Both the position numbers and the translations under genes were made by a program. The notes under the pieces are model-generated. The model did no database searches, was not told the origin of the DNA, and saw nothing but the letters and a program-made list of their open reading frames with translations. Of a DNA stretch of 64,000 nucleotides, positions 53,650 through 63,530 are shown one piece after another. The DNA lies in the NCBI RefSeq assembly GCF_002844395.1, contig NZ_CP025197.1:1798001-1862000 (forward strand), read 5' to 3'. This DNA is from Acetivibrio saccincola (GTDB taxonomy: Bacteria > Bacillota > Clostridia > Acetivibrionales > Acetivibrionaceae). The first letter of the stretch is position 1, and each line of letters opens with the position of its first letter.

Positions 53650-54306
53650 TTACTTTTCATTTTCATCTTTATTTTCTCTATCATCTTTATTTCCTTGTTC
53701 ATCGGTATTTACTTGTTCATTTACACTTGTATTTGGATTTGCATTTACTTGTACATCTTCGTAAGTTTGTTCAGCATCCTTTTGTTTTATTTCATTAAAT
53801 TCAAATATTGGAAGATCTGAATCTGATTTAAACCCAAAACACCTGAAAAACTCTTCAGTAGTTTCATAAAGAAGGGGTCTTCCTGGGGCATCAAGCCTTC
53901 CACATTCCCTTATTAGATTTTTTTCTAAAAGTTTTTCAATTGAGCTGTCTGAATTAACCCCTCTGATTTTTTCTATTCTTGCCTTTGTAATAGGTCTGTT
54001 AAAGGCTATAATTGCAAGGGTTTCAAGGGCCGCCTGAGATAAACCGCTTTTTTGGCGGGGTTCAAACAGTATTTTTATATATTGGTACAACTCAGGCTTT
54101 GAACACATTTGATAACCTTTGTTTATTTCTCTTATGGTTATCCCTCGGGAAGGGTCGCTGTCATAGTTAACAATCATATTATTTAAAACAAGCCTGGCTG
54201 TTTTTTTATCTGTACCAATAACCTCACAGATTTTTTCAATAGAAACCCTGTCCCCTGCTGCAAAAAGAAGCCCTTCTATAATCTGCTGGTATTTTTTTAA
54301 ATTCAT
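53650..54306 (-). CDS. scpB: Segregation and condensation protein B
   Basis: A 218-residue winged-helix protein of the Smc-ScpAB condensin complex. Conserved parts are IIEGLLFAAGDRVSIEK at the start, LETLAIIAFNRPITKARIEKIRGVNSDS near 95-122, and GRPLLYETTEEFFRCFG. The last 45 residues are low-complexity Asn/Asp/Glu/Lys. It starts 21 nt after the scpA stop. Confidence 0.95.
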   Translation of the reverse strand: MNLKKYQQIIEGLLFAAGDRVSIEKICEVIGTDKKTARLVLNNMIVNYDSDPSRGITIREINKGYQMCSKPELYQYIKILFEPRQKSGLSQAALETLAIIAFNRPITKARIEKIRGVNSDSSIEKLLEKNLIRECGRLDAPGRPLLYETTEEFFRCFGFKSDSDLPIFEFNEIKQKDAEQTYEDVQVNANPNTSVNEQVNTDEQGNKDDRENKDENEK

Positions 54307-54327
54307 AATGTCAGATCCCCTCCGGCT

Positions 54328-55122
54328 TTAGTTTTCCGCCGCTATCTTTTCATCATTAATATCTTCAAGGTCAGTACCCTCACGTCTGTAGACAAAAATT
54401 TCAGAAAAATTTTTATTTTGTTTAATGATTAATTTTTTTAATTTTGCAAGTTCTAATATAGCCAAAAACCCGGTTACAATTTCAAGTTTTGATTTTGTTT
54501 TAGCTGAAAATACATCAGAAAATTTAAAAAAAGTTCTGTTTAGGAGCGTCCTTACAACTTCACGTATTTTACTTTTTAAAGATACCTTTTCACGCTGCAG
54601 TATCTGTGTCATGTTTTTTGTGTTTTTATTCCTTTTCTTCTCATTCCGCTCCATCAGCTCAATATAAACCCTGGTAAGCTCATCATATGAAAGCTCTATA
54701 GGCTGGTCTTCCTCTTTTATATCTATTTCTTCTGGTGGTTTATAATATATTTTCCTGTATTCTTCTTCACGAGCCCTTAAAATTTCAGAAAACTTTTTAT
54801 ATTTCCTATACTCTGCAAGCCTTAATATAAGCTCTTCCCTTGGGTCTACCTGTTCTTCCCCCTCTTCTTTTTTAGGATTAGGAAGAAGTAGTTTTGATTT
54901 TATGTGAAGCAATGTTGCTGCCATTACCAAAAATTCACTGGCAATTTCCAAATCCATTTCCTGCATTTTAAAAAGGTAGTCCATATATTGATCGGTTATT
55001 TCATCTATGGGAATATCATATATGTCAATTTTATTTTTTTCTATAAGATGAAATAACAAATCCAATGGTCCCTCAAAATTTTGAATTTTTATTGTACAGG
55101 CATTTGATAAAACACTCTCCAC
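54328..55122 (-). CDS. scpA: Segregation and condensation protein A
   Basis: A 264-residue kleisin subunit that bridges Smc heads. The N-terminal signature is NFEGPLDLLFHLIEKNKIDIYDIPI, and the C-terminal wing contains FSDVF and ILELAKLKKLI. The ORF is open to a TTG at 55137; the GTG at 55122 lies 8 nt after GGTGG and is preferred. It is the first gene of the scpA-scpB pair. Confidence 0.94.
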   Translation of the reverse strand: MESVLSNACTIKIQNFEGPLDLLFHLIEKNKIDIYDIPIDEITDQYMDYLFKMQEMDLEIASEFLVMAATLLHIKSKLLLPNPKKEEGEEQVDPREELILRLAEYRKYKKFSEILRAREEEYRKIYYKPPEEIDIKEEDQPIELSYDELTRVYIELMERNEKKRNKNTKNMTQILQREKVSLKSKIREVVRTLLNRTFFKFSDVFSAKTKSKLEIVTGFLAILELAKLKKLIIKQNKNFSEIFVYRREGTDLEDINDEKIAAEN

Positions 55123-55248
55123 AAAATACACCACCAATTAATATGAGAATTAACATAAATAAAAGCTAATCTTAAAAATTAACCTAAAAAACCTTAAATG
55201 AATCGTAAAATAAGTCATAAATAAATTTTGTTTTAAATAAGTTATGTT

Positions 55249-56238
55249 TTAAATAAAATCTATTTTCATTGCCCTTCTAACTTCTTCCATTGTTTTTTGG
55301 GAAACTTCTTTGGCTTTTTTGTTTCCCATACAAATTACTTCTTTTATCATATCAGGTTTCTTTAAAATATCCTGCCTTCTTTCATAAATAGGACCTAAAT
55401 ACTCAATCATTTTATCAGCCAGCTTCTTTTTACACTGAACACATCCTATTTTACCGCCTCTGCACTGTTCTTCTATTTCAGGAACTTCACTTTCATTAAA
55501 AATTTTGTGGAATGAAAAAACCGTACAAACTTCCGGATGTCCCGGGTCATCTTTTCTTATTCTTGCAGGGTCTGTAACCATTGTTTTAACCTTACGCCTG
55601 ATTTCATCAGGGCTGTCTGACAAAGCTATTGTGTTGTTATAGCTTTTGCTCATTTTTCTTCCGTCAGTTCCCGGAAGTACCTTAGCTTTTGTTAAAATAG
55701 CTTCAGGCTCCGGAAAAACCTCACCATACATGTGGTTAAAGCGTCTTGCTATTTCCCGTGTAAGTTCTAAGTGGGGCAGCTGGTCCTCCCCTACCGGTAC
55801 ATAGTCCGCCTTATATATTAATATATCTGCAGCCTGAAGGCATGGATATCCCAAAAAGCCATAGGTGGTTATATTCTTGTCCTTCATTTGATTCAGCTGA
55901 TCTTTGTAAGTTGGACAGCGGTACAGCCATGACAAAGGTGTTGTCATGGAAAAAAGCAGATGCAGCTCTGCATGCTCAAGCACCGATGACTGAAGGAATA
56001 TAACACATTTTTCCGGGTCAAGGCCTGCGCTTATCCAGTCCACAACAAGGTCATTTATATTTTTTTTGACTTGTGTTGTATCTTCATATCCTGTTGTAAG
56101 GGCATGCCAGTCTGCTACAAAAAAATAACAATTATATTCATCCTGGAGTTTTACCCAATTTTCCAATGCTCCAAAATAATTGCCAAGATGCAGTGCCCCT
56201 GTTGGTCTCATGCCACTTAAGATTGTACCTTTTTTCAC
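55249..56238 (-). CDS. trpS: Tryptophanyl-tRNA synthetase
   Basis: A 329-residue class I synthetase. The HIGH-like motif is LHLGNYFG near 16-23, the KMSKS motif is GRKMSKS near 195, and YKADYVPVGEDQ shows the tRNA-ligase fold. A GTG start is used. The promoter at 56437-56466 leads to a leader of about 190 nt in which I see no T-box motif. Confidence 0.95.
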   Translation of the reverse strand: MKKGTILSGMRPTGALHLGNYFGALENWVKLQDEYNCYFFVADWHALTTGYEDTTQVKKNINDLVVDWISAGLDPEKCVIFLQSSVLEHAELHLLFSMTTPLSWLYRCPTYKDQLNQMKDKNITTYGFLGYPCLQAADILIYKADYVPVGEDQLPHLELTREIARRFNHMYGEVFPEPEAILTKAKVLPGTDGRKMSKSYNNTIALSDSPDEIRRKVKTMVTDPARIRKDDPGHPEVCTVFSFHKIFNESEVPEIEEQCRGGKIGCVQCKKKLADKMIEYLGPIYERRQDILKKPDMIKEVICMGNKKAKEVSQKTMEEVRRAMKIDFI

Positions 56239-56436
56239 AAATAATTCACTCTCCTAAGTAAAATTTATCTATTTTTTAAAATATTTTCTAATATATAAAT
56301 TTTATAATATTATAAAATATAATTAATTTGTAATTCATTTAGTTTTACTTTTATAAGCTATTTATACACTTTTATAAGCCTTTTATGTGCAAATTTTACA
56401 TTTATAAATTTTATTTTATAGTGTTATACAAAATAA

Positions 56437-56466
56437 ATTATAACTTTTTTTTTATTCAAAGTCCAA
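56437..56466 (-). promoter_or_regulatory. Promoter of trpS
   Basis: TTGGAC (56461-56466), an 18-nt spacer and TATAAT (56437-56442), about 200 nt upstream of the trpS start codon. Confidence 0.55.
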
Positions 56467-56511
56467 TTAAATATATGTAGACATTTTTATTATATATGTT
56501 ATAATTTTCCT

Positions 56512-57180
56512 TCAAGCAATCAGGTTTTTAAGCGGTTCCAAAATAAAAAATATAAAATTTGAAACATGTTCATAGGCCAGAGTAAGTATTGTGTTCAGTA
56601 CACCCGTCATAATTAAAATAATAAAAACTATAAAAGTTGCATACTGGTTTTGTATAAATTTAAAATAATAATGCTGTGGCAAAAAGAATGCTAATATTTT
56701 TGAACCGTCTAATGGCGGAAAAGGCAAAAGATTAAAAACAGTCAGGACTATATTTAAATTTAGGCCTATTAAACCAAAATTTGTGATTATAACCAAAGGG
56801 TCTGTAGAATTAAAATCAGGAGAAACATCAAACTTCAATACAAAAAATAAGAATGTAAAAGCAAAAATAATTGCTAATATAAAATTAGATAATGGTCCTG
56901 CCAGGCTAACCAACGCAGTTCCAGTTTTACGGTTTTTAAAATTTGATGGGTTAAAAGGTACAGGTTTTGCCCAGCCAAACCCTGCCATAAACAACAAAAT
57001 AGTTCCAACCGGGTCCAAATGCTTCATTGGGTTTATGGTAATCCTGCCTAAATCTTTCCCTGTACTGTCGCCCAGATAGTATGCTGCAAGAGCGTGAGCA
57101 GATTCATGTATGGAAATAGAAAATGAAAAAACAATAAAATAATATAAAGCCGCAGCTATCCCTAAATTAAGAATATACAT
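56512..57180 (-). CDS. M50-family site-2 protease-like membrane peptidase
   Basis: A 222-residue integral membrane zinc peptidase with about six helices. The HExxH site is HESAHALAAYYLG near residue 26 and the third ligand is in NLLPFPPLDGSKI near 171. A conserved Asn/Pro/Gly block, INPMKHLDPVGTI, is also present. The natural substrate is unknown. It is transcribed with the CCA gene upstream (57219), 38 nt apart. Confidence 0.88.
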   Translation of the reverse strand: MYILNLGIAAALYYFIVFSFSISIHESAHALAAYYLGDSTGKDLGRITINPMKHLDPVGTILLFMAGFGWAKPVPFNPSNFKNRKTGTALVSLAGPLSNFILAIIFAFTFLFFVLKFDVSPDFNSTDPLVIITNFGLIGLNLNIVLTVFNLLPFPPLDGSKILAFFLPQHYYFKFIQNQYATFIVFIILIMTGVLNTILTLAYEHVSNFIFFILEPLKNLIA

Positions 57181-57218
57181 AATTTCACTCTCCCTTTAAA
57201 ACTATTTTACAATAACTT

Positions 57219-58874
57219 TTAAATTTCCGAAAGCAATTTTTTAACAAATTCCACCTCATCTTCTAATGTTTCTAAATTTCCATTTAGTTTTTCTTTCAAT
57301 ATTTCATCTAATATCCTTTTATATCTTGAACCAGGCTCGATACCCATTTCTTTTAATTTATTGCCTGTAATGTTAAGCTTTATGTTTTTTTGTTTGTTAA
57401 TATATTCCAGTGATTTATTGTAAAAATCCTCATTGTTAAATATCAATGTTAAAACATACAGACATTCAAGGGAAAGATTTTTAAAAATATTATAAGCCTG
57501 ATAATTGTCTATATTTCTTATATCTACTGTCTTTAAAGTGTCTTTAGCTTTTATAAATCTTTTTATTTCACATCTTGTTTCCTTTTTAAGCCTCATTCTT
57601 TCCATTAAAGCCGTTATTTTATCATATTTCATATTAGAATAAAGCACTAAAAGACATAAGAGGATTTTATCAATATTTTTATAAGTATTCAAGTTATTTT
57701 TAAATTCATTAATTCTTTCAAAACACTTTTCAAAAAGATTTATAAGTTCATTGTTGTAATTGATTTCCGGATATATTTTTTCTAAAATCCCCAGTTCATG
57801 CATCCTTGCTACAATTTCCCATGGCTTTTTTTCTTTTAAAATGGCAAAGACCTCATGATTAATACGCTCAACACTCACTCTGGATAAAAAATTTGAAAAA
57901 ACTGCATTTTTTAAAAATTCTTCTGTCCTTTTTTCAATTTTAAAACCATATCTTTTTTCAAATCTCACTGCCCTGATTATCCTGGTAGGGTCTTCAATAA
58001 AACTTAAATTGTGAAGAATTCTTATTTGTTTATTTTTAATGTCTTTTTTACCGCCGTAAAAATCAACCAGCTCACCAAAATATCCGCTGTTTAGCCTGAT
58101 TGCCATGCTGTTTACTGTAAAATCCCTCCTGAAAAGGTCATCTTTTATAGTACCCCTTTCAACTGTAGGAAGTGCCCCGGGGTATTCATAGTATTCTTTT
58201 CTGGCGGTTACAACATCTATATAAAAATCATCATCTAATTTGACGGTTGCTGTCTGAAATTTTTCGTGTTTTGTAACTTTTCCTTTATGGCACTTAGAAA
58301 ACTTCTTCGCAAAGGTATGCGCATCCCCCACTACAACCAAATCTATATCAAATGTGCTTTTTCCCAAAATTAAATCCCTTACAAATCCTCCTACAACATA
58401 AATGCTATATCCCAGCCCGTCAGCTATTTCCCCGGCACTGTAGAGTAAATTTTTTACTTTTAAGGGCATTGAGTCAATTTTATTTTTTAAATTATCGCCC
58501 TTTAAATCTAATTTATTATAAAGCATGGATATAACGTCAGAACGGGTAATTATTCCTGTAATTTCACCGTCTTTAATTACTAAAACCCTTCCTATATTAC
58601 AGGCGGCAAAAATAGAGAGGATATCCTCTGTACTTGCATTTTCACTAACGGTAATGACATCTTTGGTCATATATTCTTTAACATGGAATTTTCCAAAGCC
58701 ATGCATAAAAGCTTTTTCAACATCTCTTCTTGAAATGATTCCTGCAAGCTTTCCTCCTTCTAAAACAGGAAGGGCAGAATGACCATATCTTTGCAAGATT
58801 TCATTTGCTTCATCTATAGTTGTAGTATCAGTAATGGTCTTTACAGGAAAGCTCATAAATTCTTTTATTTCCAA
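57219..58874 (-). CDS. CBS-domain tRNA nucleotidyltransferase (CCA/poly(A) polymerase type)
   Basis: A 551-residue protein. Two CBS domains (about 1-115, EFMSFPVKTI and KEYMTKDVITV) precede a class II nucleotidyltransferase with VGGFVRDLILG and DIDLVV acidic motifs near 170, the RRDFTVNSMA motif near 255 and EDPTRIIRAVRFE near 300. The last 200 residues are helical. It may add CCA or only A to tRNA, or tail RNA; the CBS part suggests nucleotide sensing. The ORF is open to a GTG at 58883, but a TTG at 58874 is 8 nt after GGAG. Confidence 0.85.
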   Translation of the reverse strand: MEIKEFMSFPVKTITDTTTIDEANEILQRYGHSALPVLEGGKLAGIISRRDVEKAFMHGFGKFHVKEYMTKDVITVSENASTEDILSIFAACNIGRVLVIKDGEITGIITRSDVISMLYNKLDLKGDNLKNKIDSMPLKVKNLLYSAGEIADGLGYSIYVVGGFVRDLILGKSTFDIDLVVVGDAHTFAKKFSKCHKGKVTKHEKFQTATVKLDDDFYIDVVTARKEYYEYPGALPTVERGTIKDDLFRRDFTVNSMAIRLNSGYFGELVDFYGGKKDIKNKQIRILHNLSFIEDPTRIIRAVRFEKRYGFKIEKRTEEFLKNAVFSNFLSRVSVERINHEVFAILKEKKPWEIVARMHELGILEKIYPEINYNNELINLFEKCFERINEFKNNLNTYKNIDKILLCLLVLYSNMKYDKITALMERMRLKKETRCEIKRFIKAKDTLKTVDIRNIDNYQAYNIFKNLSLECLYVLTLIFNNEDFYNKSLEYINKQKNIKLNITGNKLKEMGIEPGSRYKRILDEILKEKLNGNLETLEDEVEFVKKLLSEI

Positions 58875-59025
58875 AAACATCACTCCAAAAAAACAATTAT
58901 CCTACATTATATCAGATAATATCCAAATCAGTCCATTAAAATTAAGATTTTTTTGAAAGAAGTTTTAAATAGAGTTTACTTTTAAAACAGCTTTTAAAAG
59001 TTATACTTTTATCCTCTCCCCTTTA

Positions 59026-59070
59026 GTTGTATAATAATAAGTTGTATAATAGTAAATTGTATAATAGTAC
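59026..59070. repeat. Three 15-nt tandem repeats each with a TATAAT box
   Basis: Units GTTGTATAATAATAA, GTTGTATAATAGTAA and ATTGTATAATAGTAC at 59026-59040, 59041-59055 and 59056-59070. Each holds a perfect -10 hexamer. They lie 30 nt upstream of the SpoVB-like gene. Confidence 0.85.
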
Positions 59071-59099
59071 ATTGCTAGTAATTTTAAAGGGGATAGAAA

Positions 59100-60710
59100 A
59101 TGAAGAAACAATCTATAGCAAAGGGTTTTATGCTTTTGACAGCAGCAAGCATGTTTGTAAAAGTGCTGTCTGTCTTATATATTCCTTTTTTAAGAGGTAT
59201 TTTAGGTGATGAAGGCTATGGGGTATATGGAGCAGCCTATCAGGCTTACACATTTATATATGTAATAGCAAACTCAGGTATTCCTGTGGCAATATCAAAA
59301 TCCATATCAGAACTTACCTATATGGGCAACTATAAAGATGCACTGAGGACTTTTAAGATAGCACGTTCTTATCTTATTGTCATAGGGGCAGTGCTGGCAA
59401 CAGGTATGTTTGTGCTTGCAGGACCTATATCAAAGGTTTTGCATTTTGAAAAATCTTACCTTGCAATTTTAGCCCTCTCCCCTACAATTTTTATAACCGC
59501 TGTTGCATCAGCCTACAGGGGCTACTTTCAGGGAAGGGGCAATATGACATACACTGCTATTTCACAAGTGTTAGAGCAAATTACAAATGTAGCATTTACA
59601 CTTATATTTGCTCTGCTTTTAATGAAATACGGAGTTGAAGCAGCTTGTGCAGGAGGAACTGTAGGGACTTCATTAGGGGCTTTAACTGCAATGATTTTTA
59701 TGACTGCCATGTTCTATAAAAACAGAAATTCCATAATACCAAAAGACAAAGTGAGAAAGGATGTAAAAAGATACACTTATAAAGAATTGGCAAAAAGAAT
59801 CATACACTACAGCGTACCTATAACAATATCTGTAGGCGCCACATATGCAGGAAACCTTGTGGACATGGCCAACACAAAAATAAGACTTATGGCCGGGGGG
59901 TATGCTGAAGAGGCGGCAACTATACTATATGGTTTTTTGACTAAATACCAGCAGTTAATGAATGTGCCTGTATCCATTGTGGCAGCCCTTGCCGCTGCTG
60001 TCTTGCCTTCTCTCTCAGGCTCTATGGCAGTAAATGATAAAGAAGAGTTTGAGAAAAAACTCCGGTATGCCCTAAGGCTTTGTATATTCGTAGTTGTTCC
60101 TTCAGCAGTTGGTTTTTCCATATTAAGTGGTCCAATTTATTCCTTTTTAAAGTTTGGCGGTGGCTATGAACTTATGAAATACGGTGCTGTTGTACTGGTA
60201 TTTATGTCATTAGTGCAGATACAGACAACTATTTTACAAAGCGCCGGGCTTCTCTACACCGCTACAAGAAATGTTATTATAGGAATTATAGCAAAGATAG
60301 TTACAAATTACTTTTTAATTTCAATCCCCCGCATCAATATATACGGGGCTATAATAGGAAGTATAGTGGGCTTTTGTGTCCCCCTTATGTTAAATACAAT
60401 TACAATTCAAAAACACTTGAAGGTTAAAATATATTTATTTAAAAACACTATAAAGCCCCTTTTTTCATCAATAACAATGGGGTTAATGGTTTTTGTTTTG
60501 TACAAACTTTCATATTTGTTTTTTAATCTTTTTATAGGAGAGTTCTTTTCAAATGTAATTGCCGTAATTATATCAGTAACTGCCGGTGTTGCAGTATACG
60601 GGCTTTCAATGATACTCTTTAAGGGGATTTCTAAAGATGATTTAATTGAAATGCCTGACAAGTTTAAAAATCTTATTCCGGCAAAAATATATGCAAGAAT
60701 AACAAACTAA
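59100..60710 (+). CDS. SpoVB/MurJ-type polysaccharide flippase
   Basis: A 536-residue MOP-superfamily transporter with about 14 transmembrane helices. Start KKQSIAKGFMLLTAASMFVK and GDEGYGVYGAAYQAY are typical of the SpoVB/polysaccharide-biosynthesis branch. It should flip lipid-linked precursors for spore cortex or peptidoglycan. The ATG follows AAAGGGGATAGAAA. Three tandem TATAAT units lie just upstream. Confidence 0.9.
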   Translation: MKKQSIAKGFMLLTAASMFVKVLSVLYIPFLRGILGDEGYGVYGAAYQAYTFIYVIANSGIPVAISKSISELTYMGNYKDALRTFKIARSYLIVIGAVLATGMFVLAGPISKVLHFEKSYLAILALSPTIFITAVASAYRGYFQGRGNMTYTAISQVLEQITNVAFTLIFALLLMKYGVEAACAGGTVGTSLGALTAMIFMTAMFYKNRNSIIPKDKVRKDVKRYTYKELAKRIIHYSVPITISVGATYAGNLVDMANTKIRLMAGGYAEEAATILYGFLTKYQQLMNVPVSIVAALAAAVLPSLSGSMAVNDKEEFEKKLRYALRLCIFVVVPSAVGFSILSGPIYSFLKFGGGYELMKYGAVVLVFMSLVQIQTTILQSAGLLYTATRNVIIGIIAKIVTNYFLISIPRINIYGAIIGSIVGFCVPLMLNTITIQKHLKVKIYLFKNTIKPLFSSITMGLMVFVLYKLSYLFFNLFIGEFFSNVIAVIISVTAGVAVYGLSMILFKGISKDDLIEMPDKFKNLIPAKIYARITN

Positions 60711-60744
60711 AAATAAAAGCAACGGAAAGAAGTGAGACGGGAAA

Positions 60745-63270
60745 ATGAAACATTCAAAATTTTCAAGGATATTTTTAAAAATAAAAAATCATATAAGTAC
60801 AATTTTGATAATTATATTTCTTTTATTGGCATCATTGGTAGATTATATAATTTTGTACGGGCAGAAAACCTCTGCTCTTATAATGCTGATTATTTCAGCT
60901 TGTATATTTTTTGCAGCCCAATCAAATTTTAAAATGGGAAAGAAGGCTGTTTTTGCTGTACTGGCAGTAAATTTGCCAATATTGATACTGTCAATAAAAA
61001 CAAGAATATATATTTTCAATATATTGATGCTTTCATATACTCTGTGGTATATAATAACACCTTATGTTATTAAATTTAAAAGATTTTACAGCGTATTTCT
61101 TCCGGCATTATTGATATTATCTTATTTGATTCCTTTTTCCAATATGATGTTCACGCTGTTTCCCATCACCATGTACCCTTTTTACTTACTGGGATATAAA
61201 TTTAAAAATGTGAAAGTAACCAAGGTAAGGTATGGCTATTTTATTTTAATCTTAAATATTTTTGCATCTTCTCTTGTAATGTTTTTATTCCTTCTAAAAA
61301 CCAAACCGTATTTTGCTACAGGTGACTTAAGACTTGTAAATTTAAATTCACCTTATGAAACATCAGCTTATCATCCTTTTTGGGGAATACTTTTACTTTG
61401 GATTACAACAAGTATTTGCCTCTTTATAAAGTATTTTTTCAGAGAAAAAATAAATATAGATGAAGAAGTAAATCCCACATCAAATAAATTTGAAGAGATT
61501 TTTAAAAAATTATCCAGACAAGCATTTAACTTTTTAAGTTTTATATTATTTGCATGTGTTTTAATTTTTATAACTGAATACACCATAAGGGGGGATTTAA
61601 AAGATACCGTTACCACAGTTTTCAAGCCCTCTATAGTATTTAATTTAATCTTTATTTTAACAATTTACTTATGTCTTACAGCATTAATGGGAAGGGTATT
61701 GTCCTCAATAACCCTCTTTTTAATAACGGCTGTTTTGGTTGTGGCAAATTACGTAAAATTTAAATATTTTGATGAGCCCTTTTATCCTTGGGATACATAT
61801 ATTCTCAAAGAAGGTATTATTATATCAAAGGAATATGTGAATCTTCCTCTAATTCTTATCGGCATTTTAATATTTATAATTGCATTTATTATTCTTTTAA
61901 TTTTTAACAAAAGAGTTCGCAGCTTTTTTAAACCAAAATTCATAAAAAAATTATGCCCTTTAGCTGCTTCCCTTCTTATAATAAACGGATTTATAATAAA
62001 TACACCGGGACAGGTTTCAAAATTCTGGATAGTTAAATCGTGGTATATAGGGAAAGTGGAAATGCTTGCAAACGGGTTATTTGTGCAAAATTATATGTAT
62101 TTAAAAAATTATGACAAGTATGTTTTAAGTGAACCTTCTGGATATTCCATGGAAAAAATTAAAGAAATAAATGACAGGCTCTCTAAAGAGTTTCCTAAAA
62201 GTACTAAATCAGATATAAAGCCTGATATAGTACTAATTATGTGTGAAAGCTTTTGGGATCCTACGGTATTAAAGGGCGTACATTTTAGTGAGGATATTAT
62301 GAAAAATTTTAATAAATATAAAAAGGGGGAAATAGTCTCCCCTGCCATAGGCGGAGGAACTTCAAACGTTGAATTTGAAGCTTTAACCGGGCTTAGCACT
62401 TATTTTTTAGGTCCCGGGGTGCTGGCATACAATGTATACTTTAGAAGGGATACCCCTGGCATTGTCTCAGTTTTAAATGATAACGGATACAATACAATTG
62501 CAATTCATCCCTACAAGGCTGAAATGTATAACCGGGACAAGGTGTATAAATTTTTGGGCTTTGATGAATTTATTTCATTAGATAGTTTCAATGCTGATAC
62601 TGATTTAAAGGGACCATATGTATCAGATGACAGGCTTATAGACAAAGTACTTGAAATTTTATCAAAAAAAGATGATGAACCAAAATTCATTTGGGTTCTT
62701 ACAATGCAAAATCATGACCCTTATGTGGATAAATATGATAAATTAGAGGTGTCAGTAACATCGGACAAACTTAATGATGAAGAAAAAATCATTTTAAGCA
62801 CATATGCAGAAGGGGTAAGGGATGGTGCAAATTCTTTAGATAAACTTATTAGCAAATTAGAAAACTCGTCAACTCCAACCCTTGTGTACTTTTTTGGCGA
62901 CCACCTGCCAAGGATGGGCAGCTTAGAAAAAATGTACGAAATTTATGACCGCTTAAATCCTGAGGAAGACCCGTACAAAAGAGAATTCAGATACTATGTA
63001 ACGCCATATGCATCCTGGTCCAACTTTAAAGAAACCACATCCTTCCACCTGCCAGTTTCTCCGGCTCATATAGCACTTGAAATATTAAAGGATTCGGGAG
63101 TTGAATACCCAAGCTATTTTAATATATTAGACGGGCTAAAAAAGGATCATGCCTTTTTGCACCAGATTTTAAGTAAGGATATAGATAGGGAAAACCAATA
63201 TATAAAAGACTATGAAATGATTGAGTATGATTTAATTTTGGGAAATCAGTACTTAAAGGATTTTGAGTAA
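60745..63270 (+). CDS. LTA synthase-family sulfatase-domain membrane protein
   Basis: An 841-residue enzyme. About ten N-terminal helices (to residue ~445) are followed by an extracellular sulfatase-like domain (about 490-800) with DIVLIMCESFWDP, the catalytic Thr in GGGTSNVEFEALTG near 538, and YFFGDHLPRMG. Family members polymerise glycerol phosphate (lipoteichoic acid) or transfer phosphoglycerol/phosphoethanolamine. The many helices are more than in classical LtaS (five), so its acceptor may differ. It follows the SpoVB-like gene by 34 nt and may be cotranscribed. No strong terminator is seen after it. Confidence 0.88.
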   Translation: MKHSKFSRIFLKIKNHISTILIIIFLLLASLVDYIILYGQKTSALIMLIISACIFFAAQSNFKMGKKAVFAVLAVNLPILILSIKTRIYIFNILMLSYTLWYIITPYVIKFKRFYSVFLPALLILSYLIPFSNMMFTLFPITMYPFYLLGYKFKNVKVTKVRYGYFILILNIFASSLVMFLFLLKTKPYFATGDLRLVNLNSPYETSAYHPFWGILLLWITTSICLFIKYFFREKINIDEEVNPTSNKFEEIFKKLSRQAFNFLSFILFACVLIFITEYTIRGDLKDTVTTVFKPSIVFNLIFILTIYLCLTALMGRVLSSITLFLITAVLVVANYVKFKYFDEPFYPWDTYILKEGIIISKEYVNLPLILIGILIFIIAFIILLIFNKRVRSFFKPKFIKKLCPLAASLLIINGFIINTPGQVSKFWIVKSWYIGKVEMLANGLFVQNYMYLKNYDKYVLSEPSGYSMEKIKEINDRLSKEFPKSTKSDIKPDIVLIMCESFWDPTVLKGVHFSEDIMKNFNKYKKGEIVSPAIGGGTSNVEFEALTGLSTYFLGPGVLAYNVYFRRDTPGIVSVLNDNGYNTIAIHPYKAEMYNRDKVYKFLGFDEFISLDSFNADTDLKGPYVSDDRLIDKVLEILSKKDDEPKFIWVLTMQNHDPYVDKYDKLEVSVTSDKLNDEEKIILSTYAEGVRDGANSLDKLISKLENSSTPTLVYFFGDHLPRMGSLEKMYEIYDRLNPEEDPYKREFRYYVTPYASWSNFKETTSFHLPVSPAHIALEILKDSGVEYPSYFNILDGLKKDHAFLHQILSKDIDRENQYIKDYEMIEYDLILGNQYLKDFE

Positions 63271-63321
63271 TATTAGGAGTGTTTTTTTTTGGAAGAATTG
63301 TAGCTTGATGGGATAAAGCTT

Positions 63322-63510
63322 TTATATTCCCATCATTACTTTATTCCAATCAACTTCTACTCCAAGGGCTTCTGCTACTGCCCGTTACGGTACATAAGAA
63401 CGGCCGTTGTATATAAGGGTATCCATTTCACTTCCGTCCATACCCTTAAAAGCATTATTAATAATTGCATCAACAACCTTCTCATTTATAGGAAATTTTA
63501 AAATTGTCAT
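63322..63510 (-). pseudogene. Copper-amine-oxidase-N/stalk-domain fragment with a nonsense codon
   Basis: On the minus strand, MTILKFPINEKVVDAIINNA leads to DTLIYNGRSYVP, then a TAA at 63387-63385, then RAVAEALGVEVDWNK to a stop at 63322. Stalk/CuAO-N domains read YVPLRAVAEALG here, so a TTA leucine codon has become TAA. Only one repeat unit remains, with no signal peptide. Confidence 0.7.
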
Positions 63511-63530
63511 TTTTTCATTGAGTTATTTTA

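Noticed and set aside
56239-56436. Possible T-box in the trpS leader
   Set aside because: No GGTGGTACCACGG-type sequence and no terminator-antiterminator pair is visible.
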